A stretch of 64,000 nt of DNA from Corynebacterium aurimucosum (GCF_030408555.1 NZ_CP047048.1:744001-808000); one strand, 5' to 3'; shown: positions 35,043-44,852, counted from the stretch's first letter. Program-made: numbers and translations. Notes: generated by a model from the letters alone, not told the origin.

Positions 35043-36466
35043 TTCTCTTCGCCTGGCTTGTCCTCTTTATTGTCGTCGCCGTCGGCGTCTGTGTCCTCGC
35101 CAGCGCTGTCGCCGGTGTTATCGCTGGTATCGCCCCCGGCATCCTGCTGGCGGAGCATCTCCTCCAGCTTGGAGAACTCCGCTTCAAAGCCCTCATCAGG
35201 GGTGTCATCGAGCAAACCGTCGATGAAGGACGCAGGGTTCTCCAGGTGCTCGGCCGTGGGCAGAAGATCCGGGTGGTCCCAGGCGGAGTCACGTTTGTCG
35301 GCGCCCACCGCGACGGTGGCGCGGCGCCAGAGTTCAGCGGCGGCCTCCACCTTCGGGGCATTGAGCTCGATGCCGACGACCTGGGAGAAGGCCTTCTCTG
35401 CGGAGCCGCCAGTGGAGCGGCGGTGCGCCCACGCCTCGGTCATTGCCTTCGTAGACGGGATGCGCTCTCCCAGGGCCTCGGTCACCACGTGTTCAACCCA
35501 GCCCTCAACGAGTGCTAAGAGGGTTTCCAGACGAGAAGCCGCGACTGCGTTGCGGGAGGTGATCCGCGGGGATAAGTCCATGCCCTGTAGCTTGCTCATC
35601 GCGTCCTGGATGGCCTCAGGGTCACCGGATTCCAGGTTGAGCTCGCGGGTAGCCTCCTCGATATGGGAGGTATCGATAACCAAGCCCATGGCGTATTCCT
35701 CAACGGAGGAGACGAGGCGCTCGACCAACCACGGCACATGCTTGAACAGGCGCTGGCGGGCGGCTTCACGGGCGCCGATGTAGACGAGCACTTCCTGGCC
35801 CGGAACGTTGAGATCGCGCGCAATGGCCTGGATATTGTGCGGCAGGAGTGCAGTGGTGCCTGCGGGGGAGACAGGCAAGCCGAAGTCAGAACCGGTCAAT
35901 GCCTGCGCAGCCAGATCACCCAGCGCGTGGCCCAGCTTCATGCCGAAGTTCATGCCGGACATCGAGTTCATCATCGAGGTCATCGGGCCCATCATCTCGC
36001 GGGCTTCCTCCGGCAGGGATTCCAGCTGCGCGGAGTTCATGTGCTCCGCAACCGGGGTGACCATGCGCTGCCACATCGGCAGCGTCTCATCCAGCCACTG
36101 CGCGGAATTCCACGCGGTGACGGTGCCGGATGCGGTGGGCAGGATCGTGGCATCATCTAGCCACAGTTCCGCTAGCCTCACGGCTTCCTGCACGGCGGTG
36201 CGGTCTTGCTCGCTGACCTCTTTGTCGCGGGAGATTTGCTGGTGCGCGATGCGCTTGGCCAAGTCATAGTTGACCGGGCCGGAACCCTCCGGGGAGTTCA
36301 TGGAGGAACCCATGCCGGAGAGCATCTGGCCGAACTGATTCAACAGGTCTCCTAGGCCACCGTTGCCTGCGCTGAAGCCGAAGGCGCCGAACGGGTTCTG
36401 GTCGCGACGATCGTTGTCATCGTCATCGTCGTTATTGGGGAAGGAAAAACCGAATCCGTTGCTCAT
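35039..36466 (-). CDS. DUF2342 zinc-dependent metalloprotease-like protein (Rv3195 type)
   Basis: A 475-residue actinobacterial protein. The Gly/Phe/Asp-rich N-terminus (MSNGFGFSFPNNDDDDDNDR) leads into the DUF2342 core: ESLPEEAREMMGPMTSMMNS, FGLPVSPAGTTALLPHNIQA, VYIGAREAARQRLFKHVPWL and ALVEGWVEHVV. The EWVEHV-type HxxxH zinc motif of the annotated family is seen only as VEGWVEHVV, so catalysis is uncertain. The C-terminus is a long acidic tail. Start at 36466. Cytoplasmic. Confidence 0.82.
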   Translation of the reverse strand: MSNGFGFSFPNNDDDDDNDRRDQNPFGAFGFSAGNGGLGDLLNQFGQMLSGMGSSMNSPEGSGPVNYDLAKRIAHQQISRDKEVSEQDRTAVQEAVRLAELWLDDATILPTASGTVTAWNSAQWLDETLPMWQRMVTPVAEHMNSAQLESLPEEAREMMGPMTSMMNSMSGMNFGMKLGHALGDLAAQALTGSDFGLPVSPAGTTALLPHNIQAIARDLNVPGQEVLVYIGAREAARQRLFKHVPWLVERLVSSVEEYAMGLVIDTSHIEEATRELNLESGDPEAIQDAMSKLQGMDLSPRITSRNAVAASRLETLLALVEGWVEHVVTEALGERIPSTKAMTEAWAHRRSTGGSAEKAFSQVVGIELNAPKVEAAAELWRRATVAVGADKRDSAWDHPDLLPTAEHLENPASFIDGLLDDTPDEGFEAEFSKLEEMLRQQDAGGDTSDNTGDSAGEDTDADGDDNKEDKPGEEN

Positions 36467-36559
36467 GGACCCCAATCTACTAGGTTTCCTAGCGCGGATT
36501 CTAGGACCACGGCAACGCTGAGAGCGAACAAGCTCCACAAGGCTGTAGGCTGATCCTCC

Positions 36560-37636
36560 GTGAAAACTCCGCAGAACCCCCGAACCCGCCGCTTGTCCAC
36601 TTTGACGTGGGGAGCCATCCCGGTGGTGCTGACGGGAGCCCTGCTCAGCATCGACCACATTCCCGGCACCGATATCACCTTGTCGGTGCCTTATGCCGCC
36701 GAGGGGCCAGGTCCTACCGTGGATACCCTGGGCGAGGTGGATGGGGAACCCGTCGTCAACGTCGAAGCTCCGGACACGTTCCAGCCGGAGGGGCAGCTCA
36801 ACATGACGACGGTCTCCGTGCGCACCAACATGACGCTGGCCCAGGCCCTGGGGCGGTGGTTGTTTACGGATGACACCATCGTCCCCATCGAAAATGTCAT
36901 CCCGCAGGGCAAGACAGATAAGGAAGTCCAGGAGGCCAATCAGCAGGCCTTTACCCAGTCCGAGTCGGCGGCCACGGTCGCCGCCATGGACTATCTGGAC
37001 AAACCGGTGAGAATCGAGGTGGCACAAGTACTCGATGACGGCCCCGCAGCAGGCGCGCTTGACGACGCCGACATTATCACCACCGTCAACGGTGACAAGG
37101 TCACGGAGCCTGGCCAAGTGCAAGAGAAGATTCGCGCTCTTCAGCCTGGCGATGAGGTGGAGCTAGGCATTGTTCGCAAGGGCAAGGAAAAGACTGTCGG
37201 GGTCGCCCTCGGCTCCCACCCCGAGCAGGAGGACGTGGCCCTGCTAGGCATCCTTATGACCTCGGTTCCCACCGAGGACATCACGGTGGATTACAACCTG
37301 CAGGACGTCGGCGGCCCCTCGGCCGGCATGATGTTTACCTTGGCGGTGATTGACAAGCTCTCTAGCGAAGATCTCACCGGCGGCCGGTTTGTCGCCGGCA
37401 CCGGCACTATAGGTGAGGACGGCGAGGTCGGCCCCATCGGCGGTATCGTCCACAAGGTTCACGCGGCTCAGGAAGCGGGCGCTGAGCTTTTCCTCGCCCC
37501 AGCCGACAACTGCGCGGAGGCAGTCAGCCGCGATACCGGAGACATGGTGGTGGCTAAGGTCCACACGCTGGATGATGCCATCGAGGCCATGCAGGATTTT
37601 GCGGAGGGCAGGCCCGTCGAGACCTGTGAAGGCTAG
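36560..37636 (+). CDS. Membrane-anchored PDZ / Lon-type serine protease (YlbL-like)
   Basis: A 358-residue protein, Rv3194c-like. N-terminal membrane helix (WGAIPVVLTGALLSIDHI), then a PDZ domain (AQVLDDGPAAGALDDADIIT, TVNGDKVTEPGQV) and a Lon-type proteolytic domain with the catalytic dyad Ser254 (DVGGPSAGMMFTLAV) and Lys299 (PIGGIVHKVHAA). The protease domain would face outside. GTG start without a clear ribosome site. Divergent from the DUF2342 gene. The last residues include a Cys (VETCEG). Confidence 0.9.
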   Translation: MKTPQNPRTRRLSTLTWGAIPVVLTGALLSIDHIPGTDITLSVPYAAEGPGPTVDTLGEVDGEPVVNVEAPDTFQPEGQLNMTTVSVRTNMTLAQALGRWLFTDDTIVPIENVIPQGKTDKEVQEANQQAFTQSESAATVAAMDYLDKPVRIEVAQVLDDGPAAGALDDADIITTVNGDKVTEPGQVQEKIRALQPGDEVELGIVRKGKEKTVGVALGSHPEQEDVALLGILMTSVPTEDITVDYNLQDVGGPSAGMMFTLAVIDKLSSEDLTGGRFVAGTGTIGEDGEVGPIGGIVHKVHAAQEAGAELFLAPADNCAEAVSRDTGDMVVAKVHTLDDAIEAMQDFAEGRPVETCEG

Positions 37637-37640
37637 CCCG

Positions 37641-38321
37641 CTAAACCAGGCCTAGCTCCTTGAGGCGCTCTTCCGGATCGTCCTGGTCCGTGGAGATCAT
37701 CTGCTGCATGATAAGGCCCTCATCGTTGTCAACGACGGTGAGGATGGCCGTGTTGCCCAGCATGGACCAGCCCACGACGCGGTTGCCGCTGTCCTCGATG
37801 ACGCGGGAGCTGCGCAGCTCGGTGAGCACCTGGGTGGTTTGGGAAGCCTTGGTCTTGGACTTGAAGAACTGGAACTGGCCTACCTCCGAGCCAGAGCAGT
37901 TGAAAGAATCCGTCACGCCATTGGGATCGCAGCGGTCGAATTGCGCGAAGATCCCCTCCGGTACGAGCCCGCCGAAGATCTCATAAGCTTGCTCCACGGA
38001 AGCATTAAACGCCCCGCTGGGCTCCGCGGACTCGCTGGCGTCCTTGTCTTTGTCCATTCGCTCCTCGGAGCTGCCGCGGGAGGTTGCGCCTGACGCGCCC
38101 GAGGCTTCTTCAGATTCGGAGGCGGCAGGAGAAGTGGTCTCGGATTCCTCGGCGGACGTCGCCGGGGCCGGCGCGCTGGTCTTCTCCGCAGCGGCGGTGG
38201 TTGTTTCGCTCGCAGGCGCTGGGTCAGGGGAGGGGGCATCGTCCTTCCCACATGCGGAGAGCAGGCAGCCGGTGGCAAGCACGGCCGAAGCTGCGGCGGT
38301 GAAGCGGGATGTCAAGCGCAC
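37641..38321 (-). CDS. Lipoprotein of unknown function
   Basis: A 226-residue predicted lipoprotein: the lipobox LLSAC-G follows a short signal peptide (MRLTSRFTAAASAVLATGCL), with Cys about residue 25 as the modified residue. An extremely Ser/Glu/Ala/Pro-rich linker of about 80 residues follows, then a globular domain with two cysteines (DRCDPN, FNCSGS) able to pair and the block FQFFKSKTKASQTTQVLTEL. GTG start chosen at 38321 because GAGGAG sits 6 nt before it. It converges with the protease gene, 4 bp apart. Confidence 0.8.
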   Translation of the reverse strand: MRLTSRFTAAASAVLATGCLLSACGKDDAPSPDPAPASETTTAAAEKTSAPAPATSAEESETTSPAASESEEASGASGATSRGSSEERMDKDKDASESAEPSGAFNASVEQAYEIFGGLVPEGIFAQFDRCDPNGVTDSFNCSGSEVGQFQFFKSKTKASQTTQVLTELRSSRVIEDSGNRVVGWSMLGNTAILTVVDNDEGLIMQQMISTDQDDPEERLKELGLV

Positions 38322-38398
38322 GAGAGACTCCTCTATCAATTGCGTGCCCAGCCCCGAGAGCTGAGCGTTAATGGCCACTGCAGTCTGAGTTTAGTCGA

Positions 38399-38989
38399 TT
38401 AGAGCATTTCCTCCGGATCTTGCTCCAACCCGTAGCGCAGCGCAGCGATGACCCCCGGTGCCACATTCGGTCCGCCACGCAATTGGATATCGTCTTCTGC
38501 GAAGGGGCCGGCCTCCGCTAGTTCCTCCTCGGTCGGACGCAATTGCAGCAGGGTGAGCTCCGCGCCATCGTTGTCGACACTCTCTGCATCGGCTGTGGAG
38601 CTTCCGTCCAGGGCGGTAGCCCGCAGGACTCCGGAGAAGAGGCGGGCGGGGCGGGCGTCGCCAAGCGCGGCGTCTGAGGTGTCCTTAAACATGATCTCCT
38701 GGGCTAGGATGACGCCGGCGATCTCCCGCGGCCATGCTAGCCGCGAGACGTAGTCCGCGAGGTGCTCCGATCCCGGTTCGATGCCTTCCGGCAACTCTTG
38801 CACCACGAGGGTGAGGGGAGAGGAGTCATCGACGTCCCCAAGCTGGGCGGCCACCAGCTCAGTAGGGACGAGAGCAAAAAGGGTAGGAGGCGCATCCCAG
38901 CCTTCGGCGTGGATGAAATCCACGGCCTCGCGCATCGCCTTGTTGAGCGCGCGGTGTACAGCGGGCTGGGAGGAAGGTTGGGAACTCAT
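38399..38989 (-). CDS. PPA1309 family protein
   Basis: A 196-residue cytoplasmic protein of an actinobacterial family of unknown function. It is recognised by FIHAEGWDAPPTLFALVPT, YVSRLAWPREIAGVILAQEI and the C-terminal VAPGVIAALRYGLEQDP. It is divergent from the UPF0182 gene. The 90-bp gap holds an inverted repeat, GCTTCT / AGAAGC (39019-39037), that could affect either promoter. Confidence 0.78.
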   Translation of the reverse strand: MSSQPSSQPAVHRALNKAMREAVDFIHAEGWDAPPTLFALVPTELVAAQLGDVDDSSPLTLVVQELPEGIEPGSEHLADYVSRLAWPREIAGVILAQEIMFKDTSDAALGDARPARLFSGVLRATALDGSSTADAESVDNDGAELTLLQLRPTEEELAEAGPFAEDDIQLRGGPNVAPGVIAALRYGLEQDPEEML

Positions 38990-39079
38990 AAGCGTCCTTG
39001 TTCGTTGACGGTCATAGTGCTTCTCTAGACTAGAAGCTTGATACCTCTATATTCGCACGACACTTGATTGGAGCTGGAG

Positions 39080-42000
39080 TTGGCTTCCGGACTCAACCGA
39101 CCCGCCGCCCCGATGAAACGTCCGCCCAAATTTCTCTCGTGGGTTGTCGCCATCATCGCGGTCCTCTTGTTCATTGGCCCCATGTTGGTGGGCTTCTACA
39201 CGGATTGGAAGTGGTTCGGCGCGATTGAGTACCGTGGGGTCTTCACCAAGACCCTGGTGACGCGCATCGTCCTCTTCATCCTCTTCGGCCTCGTAGCAGC
39301 GGCTGTTACGTACGTTGCGGGCCTGATTGTGTGGCGGGGGCGCGGTGACTCGATGGACATGGCGGACTTCAATTCCCCCGTTTATCAGTACCGCAAGTCC
39401 ATTGAGAGCACGATGAGTGTCTTCCTCAAGGTCATCCCGGTGCTCGTCGGCGTCGTTTCCGGCCTGTTGGGGCAAGCCAACTGGCGGACCGTCATGCTCT
39501 TCCTCAATTCTCATGACTTTGGGGTGGCCGACCCGCAGTTCAACCACGACCTTGGCTTCTACGCCTTCCGTTTGCCGGTGTGGTCAATGCTGGTCAGCGC
39601 TGCTTCCATGCTGGTCGCAGTGTGCTTCCTCATCGCACTTGTGGGGCACTACATTCTTGGCGGCATTCGCTTGGGCAATCGCGCCGCAGGCGTGCGTGGT
39701 TCGCTGTCGAAAGCAGCGCGCACGCAGCTCGCCGTCACCGGTGGCATTTGGATGCTGCTCCAGGTGGCTGGCTACTGGCTGGGGCGCTACGAGTTGCTGT
39801 ACAACCAGCACTCGCTGTTTACGGGTGGTTCCTACACGGACATCAATGCCTACCTGCCGGCAAAGATCATCCTCATGATCATCGGCGTGTTCGTGGCCGT
39901 GGCGATCTTTTCTGCAGTGGTCATTAAGGACCTGCGCATCCCCGGCCTTGCTGTGGTGCTCATGGTGCTGTCCTCCTTGGTCATTGGCCAAGGCTGGCCG
40001 CTCATCATGGAACGCTTCTCCGTGAACCCGAACCGCCAGGCTAAAGAGGCGGAGTCCATCTCCCGCAACATCGAGTCCACTCGCTTTGCCTATGGCCTCA
40101 CAGACGACAAGGTGACCTACGAGGAGAACTGGGGCGCGGAGGACGTCGCCGATGACAAGGTTGCCTCGGATGACTCCACCATCTCCAACCTGCGCCTGCT
40201 GGACCCGGACATTCTGGCGCCGACGTTTACTCAGATGCAGCAGCTGAAGAACTTCTACGGCTTCCCAGAGACGCTGGCGATGGATCGCTATGAAATCGAT
40301 GGCGAACTCCGTGACTTCGTGGTCGCAGCCCGCGAGCTGGACCCGAACGAGCTGCAGGAGAACCAGCAGAACTGGATTAACCGTCACACCGTGTATACCC
40401 ACGGCAATGGTTTCATTGCGGCGCAGGCCAACACAGTCGATGAGGTAGCTCGTGATGCCGGTTCGGCCCGTGGTGGTTTCCCCATCTTCACGGTGGCGGA
40501 CCTGCAGACCCAGGCGGGCAAGGACGCCGAGGGTGAGGGCGAAACCCAGAATGCTGAAGAATCCCTCGGTATCAAGGTGGACCAGCCGCGAACCTACTTC
40601 GGCCCGGTGATCGCTAGCGCCCAGGATGGGATGGACTACGCCATCGTGGGCAAGACGGGTGATGAGTCCGTCGAATACGACACCGATACCTCCACCTACA
40701 CCTATGACGGCAAGGGTGGCGTCGACATCGGCAACATTGTTGACCGCACTGCCTTTGCGCTGAAGTACCAGGAACTCAACTTCCTGCTCTCGGACCGCGT
40801 GGGGCCGGAGTCCAAGCTGCTCTATGACCGCGACCCGCGCGAGCGCGTGGAGAAGGTTGCTCCCTGGCTGACGACGGATTCCTCCACCTACCCGGCGGTC
40901 ATCGATGGCCGCATCAAGTGGATTGTCGATGGCTACACCACCTTGGATTCCCTGCCGTATTCGCAGCGCACCTCCCTGACGGAGACCACCCAGGACGCAC
41001 AGAACCCGACGGGCACGACGCAGCGCTTGGTTAACGACCAGGTGGGCTATATCCGTAACTCGGTGAAGGCGACTGTCGACGCTTACGATGGCACCGTCGA
41101 CCTCTATGAGTTCGACACCGAAGACCCCGTGCTTAAGGCCTGGGAGGGTGTCTTCCCGGGCGTCGTCAAGCCCGAGTCGGAGATCTCCGACGAGCTTCGT
41201 CAGCACATGCGTTACCCGGAGGACATGTTCAAGGTGCAGCGCAACCTGCTGGCCAAGTACCACGTAGATGACCCGGGCGTCTTCTTCAACAACGACGCGT
41301 TCTGGTCCGTGCCGGAGGATCCGACCGCTGGTGAATCCCAGGGGCTGAACCAGCCGCCGTACTACGTGCTGGCTTCCGACCCGGAGACCAACAAGCCGAG
41401 CTTCCAACTCATCACCTCCTACCGCGGTCTGAACCGTCAGTTCCTCTCTGCACACATGGCGGTGTCTTCTGATCCGGAGACCTACGGTGATATCACCGTG
41501 CGCGTGCTGCCGACGAATACCCAGACCCAAGGCCCCAAGCAGGCGCAGGACGCCATGATGTCTTCTGATCAGGTGGCTCGTGACCGCACACTGTGGCAGG
41601 GCTCGAATGACCTGAAGAACGGTAACCTGCTGGCCCTGCCGGTGGGTGGGGGAGAGATCCTCTACTTGGAGCCGATCTACTCGCAGCGCAAGGGCCAGGA
41701 GTCTGCGTTCCCGAAGCTGTTGCGCGTGCTGGTGTCCTACAAGGGGCGCGTGGGCTATGCGCCGACGATTGGTGAGGCCCTAGAGCAGGTCGGCATCGAC
41801 CCGAAGGCCGCCCAGGACATCACCGAAATTGAGGGTGACTCCGGTAAGCAGACGGAGAAGGATGACGAGGAGGCCAATGCCGCCGATAAGAAGGACGAAG
41901 AGAAGGACTCTGAGTCTTCCGCACCGGCATCCGCTCCGAAGGCATCTGACGAGGGTGAGGCTATCGACGCCATCAACAAGGCTCTCGATGGTGTAGACAA

Positions 42001-42091
42001 GGCCAAGAACGGCTCCTTTGAGGAGTATGGCAAGGCCCTGGACGAGCTCGATAAGGCAGTGGAGGACTACCGCTCCCTGCAGTCTCAGTAA
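39080..42091 (+). CDS. UPF0182 family large membrane protein
   Basis: About 1003 residues, matching Rv3193c and its relatives. The N-terminal third has seven or so membrane helices (WVVAIIAVLLFIGPMLVGFY, VLFILFGLVAAAVTYVAGL, and others). A very large extracytoplasmic region follows (YGLTDDKVTYEENWGAEDVA, QLMTYRGLNRQF-type blocks), ending in a Glu/Lys/Asp-rich tail with a coiled-coil-like end. Function is unknown. Start: TTG at 39080 with GGAG 6 nt upstream is preferred; TTG at 39068 and ATG at 39113 are alternatives. Confidence 0.87.
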   Translation: MASGLNRPAAPMKRPPKFLSWVVAIIAVLLFIGPMLVGFYTDWKWFGAIEYRGVFTKTLVTRIVLFILFGLVAAAVTYVAGLIVWRGRGDSMDMADFNSPVYQYRKSIESTMSVFLKVIPVLVGVVSGLLGQANWRTVMLFLNSHDFGVADPQFNHDLGFYAFRLPVWSMLVSAASMLVAVCFLIALVGHYILGGIRLGNRAAGVRGSLSKAARTQLAVTGGIWMLLQVAGYWLGRYELLYNQHSLFTGGSYTDINAYLPAKIILMIIGVFVAVAIFSAVVIKDLRIPGLAVVLMVLSSLVIGQGWPLIMERFSVNPNRQAKEAESISRNIESTRFAYGLTDDKVTYEENWGAEDVADDKVASDDSTISNLRLLDPDILAPTFTQMQQLKNFYGFPETLAMDRYEIDGELRDFVVAARELDPNELQENQQNWINRHTVYTHGNGFIAAQANTVDEVARDAGSARGGFPIFTVADLQTQAGKDAEGEGETQNAEESLGIKVDQPRTYFGPVIASAQDGMDYAIVGKTGDESVEYDTDTSTYTYDGKGGVDIGNIVDRTAFALKYQELNFLLSDRVGPESKLLYDRDPRERVEKVAPWLTTDSSTYPAVIDGRIKWIVDGYTTLDSLPYSQRTSLTETTQDAQNPTGTTQRLVNDQVGYIRNSVKATVDAYDGTVDLYEFDTEDPVLKAWEGVFPGVVKPESEISDELRQHMRYPEDMFKVQRNLLAKYHVDDPGVFFNNDAFWSVPEDPTAGESQGLNQPPYYVLASDPETNKPSFQLITSYRGLNRQFLSAHMAVSSDPETYGDITVRVLPTNTQTQGPKQAQDAMMSSDQVARDRTLWQGSNDLKNGNLLALPVGGGEILYLEPIYSQRKGQESAFPKLLRVLVSYKGRVGYAPTIGEALEQVGIDPKAAQDITEIEGDSGKQTEKDDEEANAADKKDEEKDSESSAPASAPKASDEGEAIDAINKALDGVDKAKNGSFEEYGKALDELDKAVEDYRSLQSQ

Positions 42092-42135
42092 GTCCGGATA
42101 GGTGCCGGCGAAAACTCGGCGCCTCACCTATGAAA

Positions 42136-42168
42136 TGGCGCCTGCCCAGGGGATTTGGGTAGGCGCCA
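42136..42168 (+). terminator. Terminator after the UPF0182 gene
   Basis: A 13-bp stem TGGCGCCTGCCCA / TGGGTAGGCGCCA with one G-U-type mismatch and a 7-nt loop, 45 bp past the stop. Confidence 0.7.
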
Positions 42169-42246
42169 AGGTGTCTGTATAGTTACATCCGTCGCTAGCA
42201 CACGGGACAGTGTGCAGAGCGCTTGATGTTTGGAAGTACATCTCGA

Positions 42247-42323
42247 CGCGGGGTGGAGCAGCTCGGTAGCTCGCTGGGCTCATAACCCAGAGGTCGTAGG
42301 TTCGAATCCTGCCCCCGCTACCA
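42247..42323 (+). tRNA. Initiator tRNA-fMet (CAT)
   Basis: A 77-nt cloverleaf with anticodon CAT, encoded CCA, T-loop TTCGAAT and D-loop AGCTCGGTAGC. Initiator hallmarks are present: position 1 (C) does not pair with position 72 (T), and three G-C pairs (GGG/CCC) close the anticodon stem. Its 3' half is duplicated at 47660-47705, marking it as the integration site of the following island. Confidence 0.97.
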
Positions 42324-42329
42324 ACTTCC
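42284..42329 (+). repeat. attL: left copy of the 46-bp tRNA 3'-end repeat
   Basis: From AACCCAGAGGTCGT in the anticodon arm to ACCAACTTCC just past the CCA. It matches 47660-47705 at 44 of 46 positions. Confidence 0.88.
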
Positions 42330-42363
42330 AAGCCCCTACCAGGAGAAACACTGGTAGGGGCTT
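42330..42363 (+). terminator. Terminator of tRNA-fMet
   Basis: A 13-bp perfect stem AAGCCCCTACCAG / CTGGTAGGGGCTT with loop GAGAAACA, followed by TAGTTATTT. Confidence 0.85.
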
Positions 42364-42656
42364 TAGTTATTTCTCTTAAGGCGCACGTCCTGGGACTCAA
42401 ATCGGGACTTTAGCGATGGCATTTTGTCACTTAAGCCGGTTTGGAAGTGATGGGGTTAAGTGACAATTTTCGATTTTGTGACCTTGGATGACTGTGTCGT
42501 TTTGAGGAGTCGTCTGCACGGATTTCAGAAGTCCTCTGTACTATCGCCATCCACTCCGGAGAGGCCGCGGACGTTCGTCCACTTCATCTGGAACGCGATT
42601 CGACAGAGCGCATTCAATACGATGGTCTTTTTCTCCCTGCGAAGGATGGGGGCAGT

Positions 42657-43061
42657 TTAGGGTGCCAGGGTGTTGACCAGATCGAGGAATTCCTCAGCGT
42701 AGGCAATTTGCTTGCGTAGCTTTTCGTAGCGGGTGCGCGTCTCCTCACGAATGTCGGCAAGGGTGGCCTTGGCATTACTCCGTGCCTGCTGTGCGGTATC
42801 ACTTTCCTGCCCGCCATCTGAACTATGAAGAATCTCCGCAGCTTCCAGGAATTCCCGCATCTGATCCAGAGTAAACCCCAGCGGTTTCATCCGTCGCACC
42901 AGCAAAACACGACGTACATCAGCCTCACTATAAAGCCTGAACCCACCAGGGCTACGCCCCGATGGGGTAATCAGGCCGACGTTGTCATAATAACGCAAGG
43001 TGGGAATCGACAACCCCGTCTGGTCAACGACCTCGCCGATCTTGAAATTACTGTTTTGCAT
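42657..43061 (-). CDS. MerR family transcriptional regulator
   Basis: A 134-residue regulator: N-terminal winged HTH (FKIGEVVDQTGLSIPTLRYYDNVGLI, then GGFRLYSEADVRRVLLVRRM) and a long dimerisation coiled coil (about residues 75-125). It has no cysteines in the C-terminal part, so metal or thiol sensing is unlikely. It is divergent from the SulP gene, which it presumably controls, with 170 bp between them. Confidence 0.9.
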   Translation of the reverse strand: MQNSNFKIGEVVDQTGLSIPTLRYYDNVGLITPSGRSPGGFRLYSEADVRRVLLVRRMKPLGFTLDQMREFLEAAEILHSSDGGQESDTAQQARSNAKATLADIREETRTRYEKLRKQIAYAEEFLDLVNTLAP

Positions 43062-43154
43062 TGCCTGTTCTCCTTCACGGTGATGTTGCCCACGGGTTCC
43101 TGTGCCTGGGTTGGCGGTTGAGTAAAACTCCCGCTACCATGACCACCATCACCA

Positions 43155-43176
43155 AACCTAAAGTTACTAGAGGGTT
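43155..43176. promoter_or_regulatory. Candidate MerR-type operator
   Basis: AACCTAAAGTTACTAGAGGGTT: an imperfect palindrome of the CTAAAGTTA...AG type seen at MerR-regulated promoters, in the merR-sulP gap. Weak support. Confidence 0.3.
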
Positions 43177-43230
43177 GGATTCCTTTCGGGCGTTCGCCCA
43201 GTTACCTATCCCCTCAAAGATTGGACATCT

Positions 43231-44790
43231 ATGACTGAAACTAGCACGGCGGCCCCCCGCCCCCTCCTGAGTCCAGACGGCGCTGATGCCCCTACCGGGA
43301 TCATCGCATCCTTCCGTTACGCATTTTCTTCCCCCGCCCGTATCCGTATAGAGATTCTGGCCGGACTGGCGGTATCCCTGGCACTGATCCCTGAGGCCAT
43401 TGCCTTTTCCATCCTTGCCGGTGTTGACCCAGCCATGGGTCTGTTTTCCTCGGTAGTCATGGCCATTGCGATCGCCTTTACCGGTGGCCGCCCGGCAATG
43501 ATCACCGGCGCCACCGGGGCTATTGCCCTAGTCATTGCTCCTGTGGCGCGTGGTTACGGGATGGATTATTTCATCGCCACCGTCCTGTTGGGCGGTGTCC
43601 TACAAATCGTGCTCGGCGCCCTCGGTGTGGCGAAACTTCAGCGTTTTATCCCCCGATCGGTGATGCTGGGTTTCGTCAATGCACTGGGCATTATGATTTT
43701 CACCGCCCAACTCGAACACCTCATTGATGTGCCTTGGATAGTCTACCCACTCGTCGGCTTGGGTGTGGTGATCATGATTTTCTTCCCCAAGCTCACCAGT
43801 GTGATCCCCGCCCCGCTGGTCACGATTATCGTGCTCACCGGTTTGGTCATTGCCGCCGGTTTGACTGTCCCGACGGTCTCGGACATGGGCAAGATGCCGG
43901 AGACCTTACCGTCCCTGTTTATTCCGAACGTGCCGTGGACGTTGGAGACCCTGCAGATCATCGCGCCTTATGCCCTGGCCATGGCCGTGGTCGGTCTCAT
44001 GGAATCGTTGATGACCGCCAAGCTCGTCGATGACATCACCGACACTCATTCCGATAAAACTCGTGAATCCTGGGGACAGGGGGTGGCTAATATTGCCTCC
44101 GGTCTCTTCGGCGGCATGGGTGGCTGCGCGATGATCGGTCAAACCATGATCAACGTCCGCGAATCCGGGGCACGTACCCGCCTATCCACCCTGTTAGCCG
44201 GTGTGTTCCTGCTGGTCCTGGTCCTGGCACTGGGCGACATCGTTGGCATGATCCCGATGGCTGCGCTGGTGGCAATCATGATCATGGTCTCGGTCGGCAC
44301 CATCGACTGGCACTCGGTGCATCCACGCACCCTTAAACTCATGCCGGTCTCTGAGACCATTGTTATGGCCGTGACGATTATTGCCACCCTAGCCACCAGC
44401 AACCTGGCCATTGGTGTGGTGTTGGGTGTGGTCACCGCGATGATCATGTTCGCCCGTCGGATGGCACATATCGCTTCCATTGAAAAGGTCTCCGAGATCG
44501 ACGGCGACGGCGATGGCGAGATTGATACTCGTACCTACCGGGTGCATGGCCAGTTGTTTTGGGCATCAAGCAATGACCTGGTTTATCGCTTTGATTACAC
44601 CGATTCTGCCCGTCATATCACTATTGATCTCACTGAGGCGGAGATCTGGGATGCCTCCACGGTCGCGACCTTTGACGCGATTACGCAGAAGTTCCAGGAC
44701 AGAGGCAAAACCGTGTCCATTATCGGGCTCGACGGTCCCAGTCAGGACCGGCTGAACCGCCTGTCTGGCCGGCTTGGCACCGGCCACTAA
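43231..44790 (+). CDS. SulP family anion transporter with STAS domain
   Basis: A 519-residue member of the SulP/SLC26 family (sulfate, bicarbonate or related anions). The membrane domain, about residues 25-415, has the family signature IPEAIAFSILAGVDPAMGLF, the glycine-rich GGRPAMITGATGAIALVI and NIASGLFGGMGGCAMIGQTM. A cytoplasmic STAS domain follows (YRVHGQLFWASSNDLVYRFD, then HITIDLTEAEIWDASTVATF). The substrate cannot be read from sequence. It lies on the tRNA-fMet island as the likely cargo under the divergent MerR. A strong terminator follows. Confidence 0.92.
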   Translation: MTETSTAAPRPLLSPDGADAPTGIIASFRYAFSSPARIRIEILAGLAVSLALIPEAIAFSILAGVDPAMGLFSSVVMAIAIAFTGGRPAMITGATGAIALVIAPVARGYGMDYFIATVLLGGVLQIVLGALGVAKLQRFIPRSVMLGFVNALGIMIFTAQLEHLIDVPWIVYPLVGLGVVIMIFFPKLTSVIPAPLVTIIVLTGLVIAAGLTVPTVSDMGKMPETLPSLFIPNVPWTLETLQIIAPYALAMAVVGLMESLMTAKLVDDITDTHSDKTRESWGQGVANIASGLFGGMGGCAMIGQTMINVRESGARTRLSTLLAGVFLLVLVLALGDIVGMIPMAALVAIMIMVSVGTIDWHSVHPRTLKLMPVSETIVMAVTIIATLATSNLAIGVVLGVVTAMIMFARRMAHIASIEKVSEIDGDGDGEIDTRTYRVHGQLFWASSNDLVYRFDYTDSARHITIDLTEAEIWDASTVATFDAITQKFQDRGKTVSIIGLDGPSQDRLNRLSGRLGTGH

Positions 44791-44816
44791 CATCCCCCGA
44801 CTCGAGCACATCGACT

Positions 44817-44845
44817 TGGCGCCCCAACTTATAACCGGGGCGCCA
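44817..44845 (+). terminator. Terminator after sulP
   Basis: A 9-bp perfect stem TGGCGCCCC / GGGGCGCCA, then GTTTATT. Confidence 0.75.
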
Positions 44846-44852
44846 GTTTATT

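Noticed and set aside
39584..41530. 648-codon minus-strand frame within the UPF0182 gene
   Set aside because: Complement of a well-conserved coding region; no family resemblance and no start signals.
42460..42660. 66-codon plus-strand frame between tRNA-fMet and merR
   Set aside because: No ribosome site, ends against the merR stop, no similarity; treated as an island leader.
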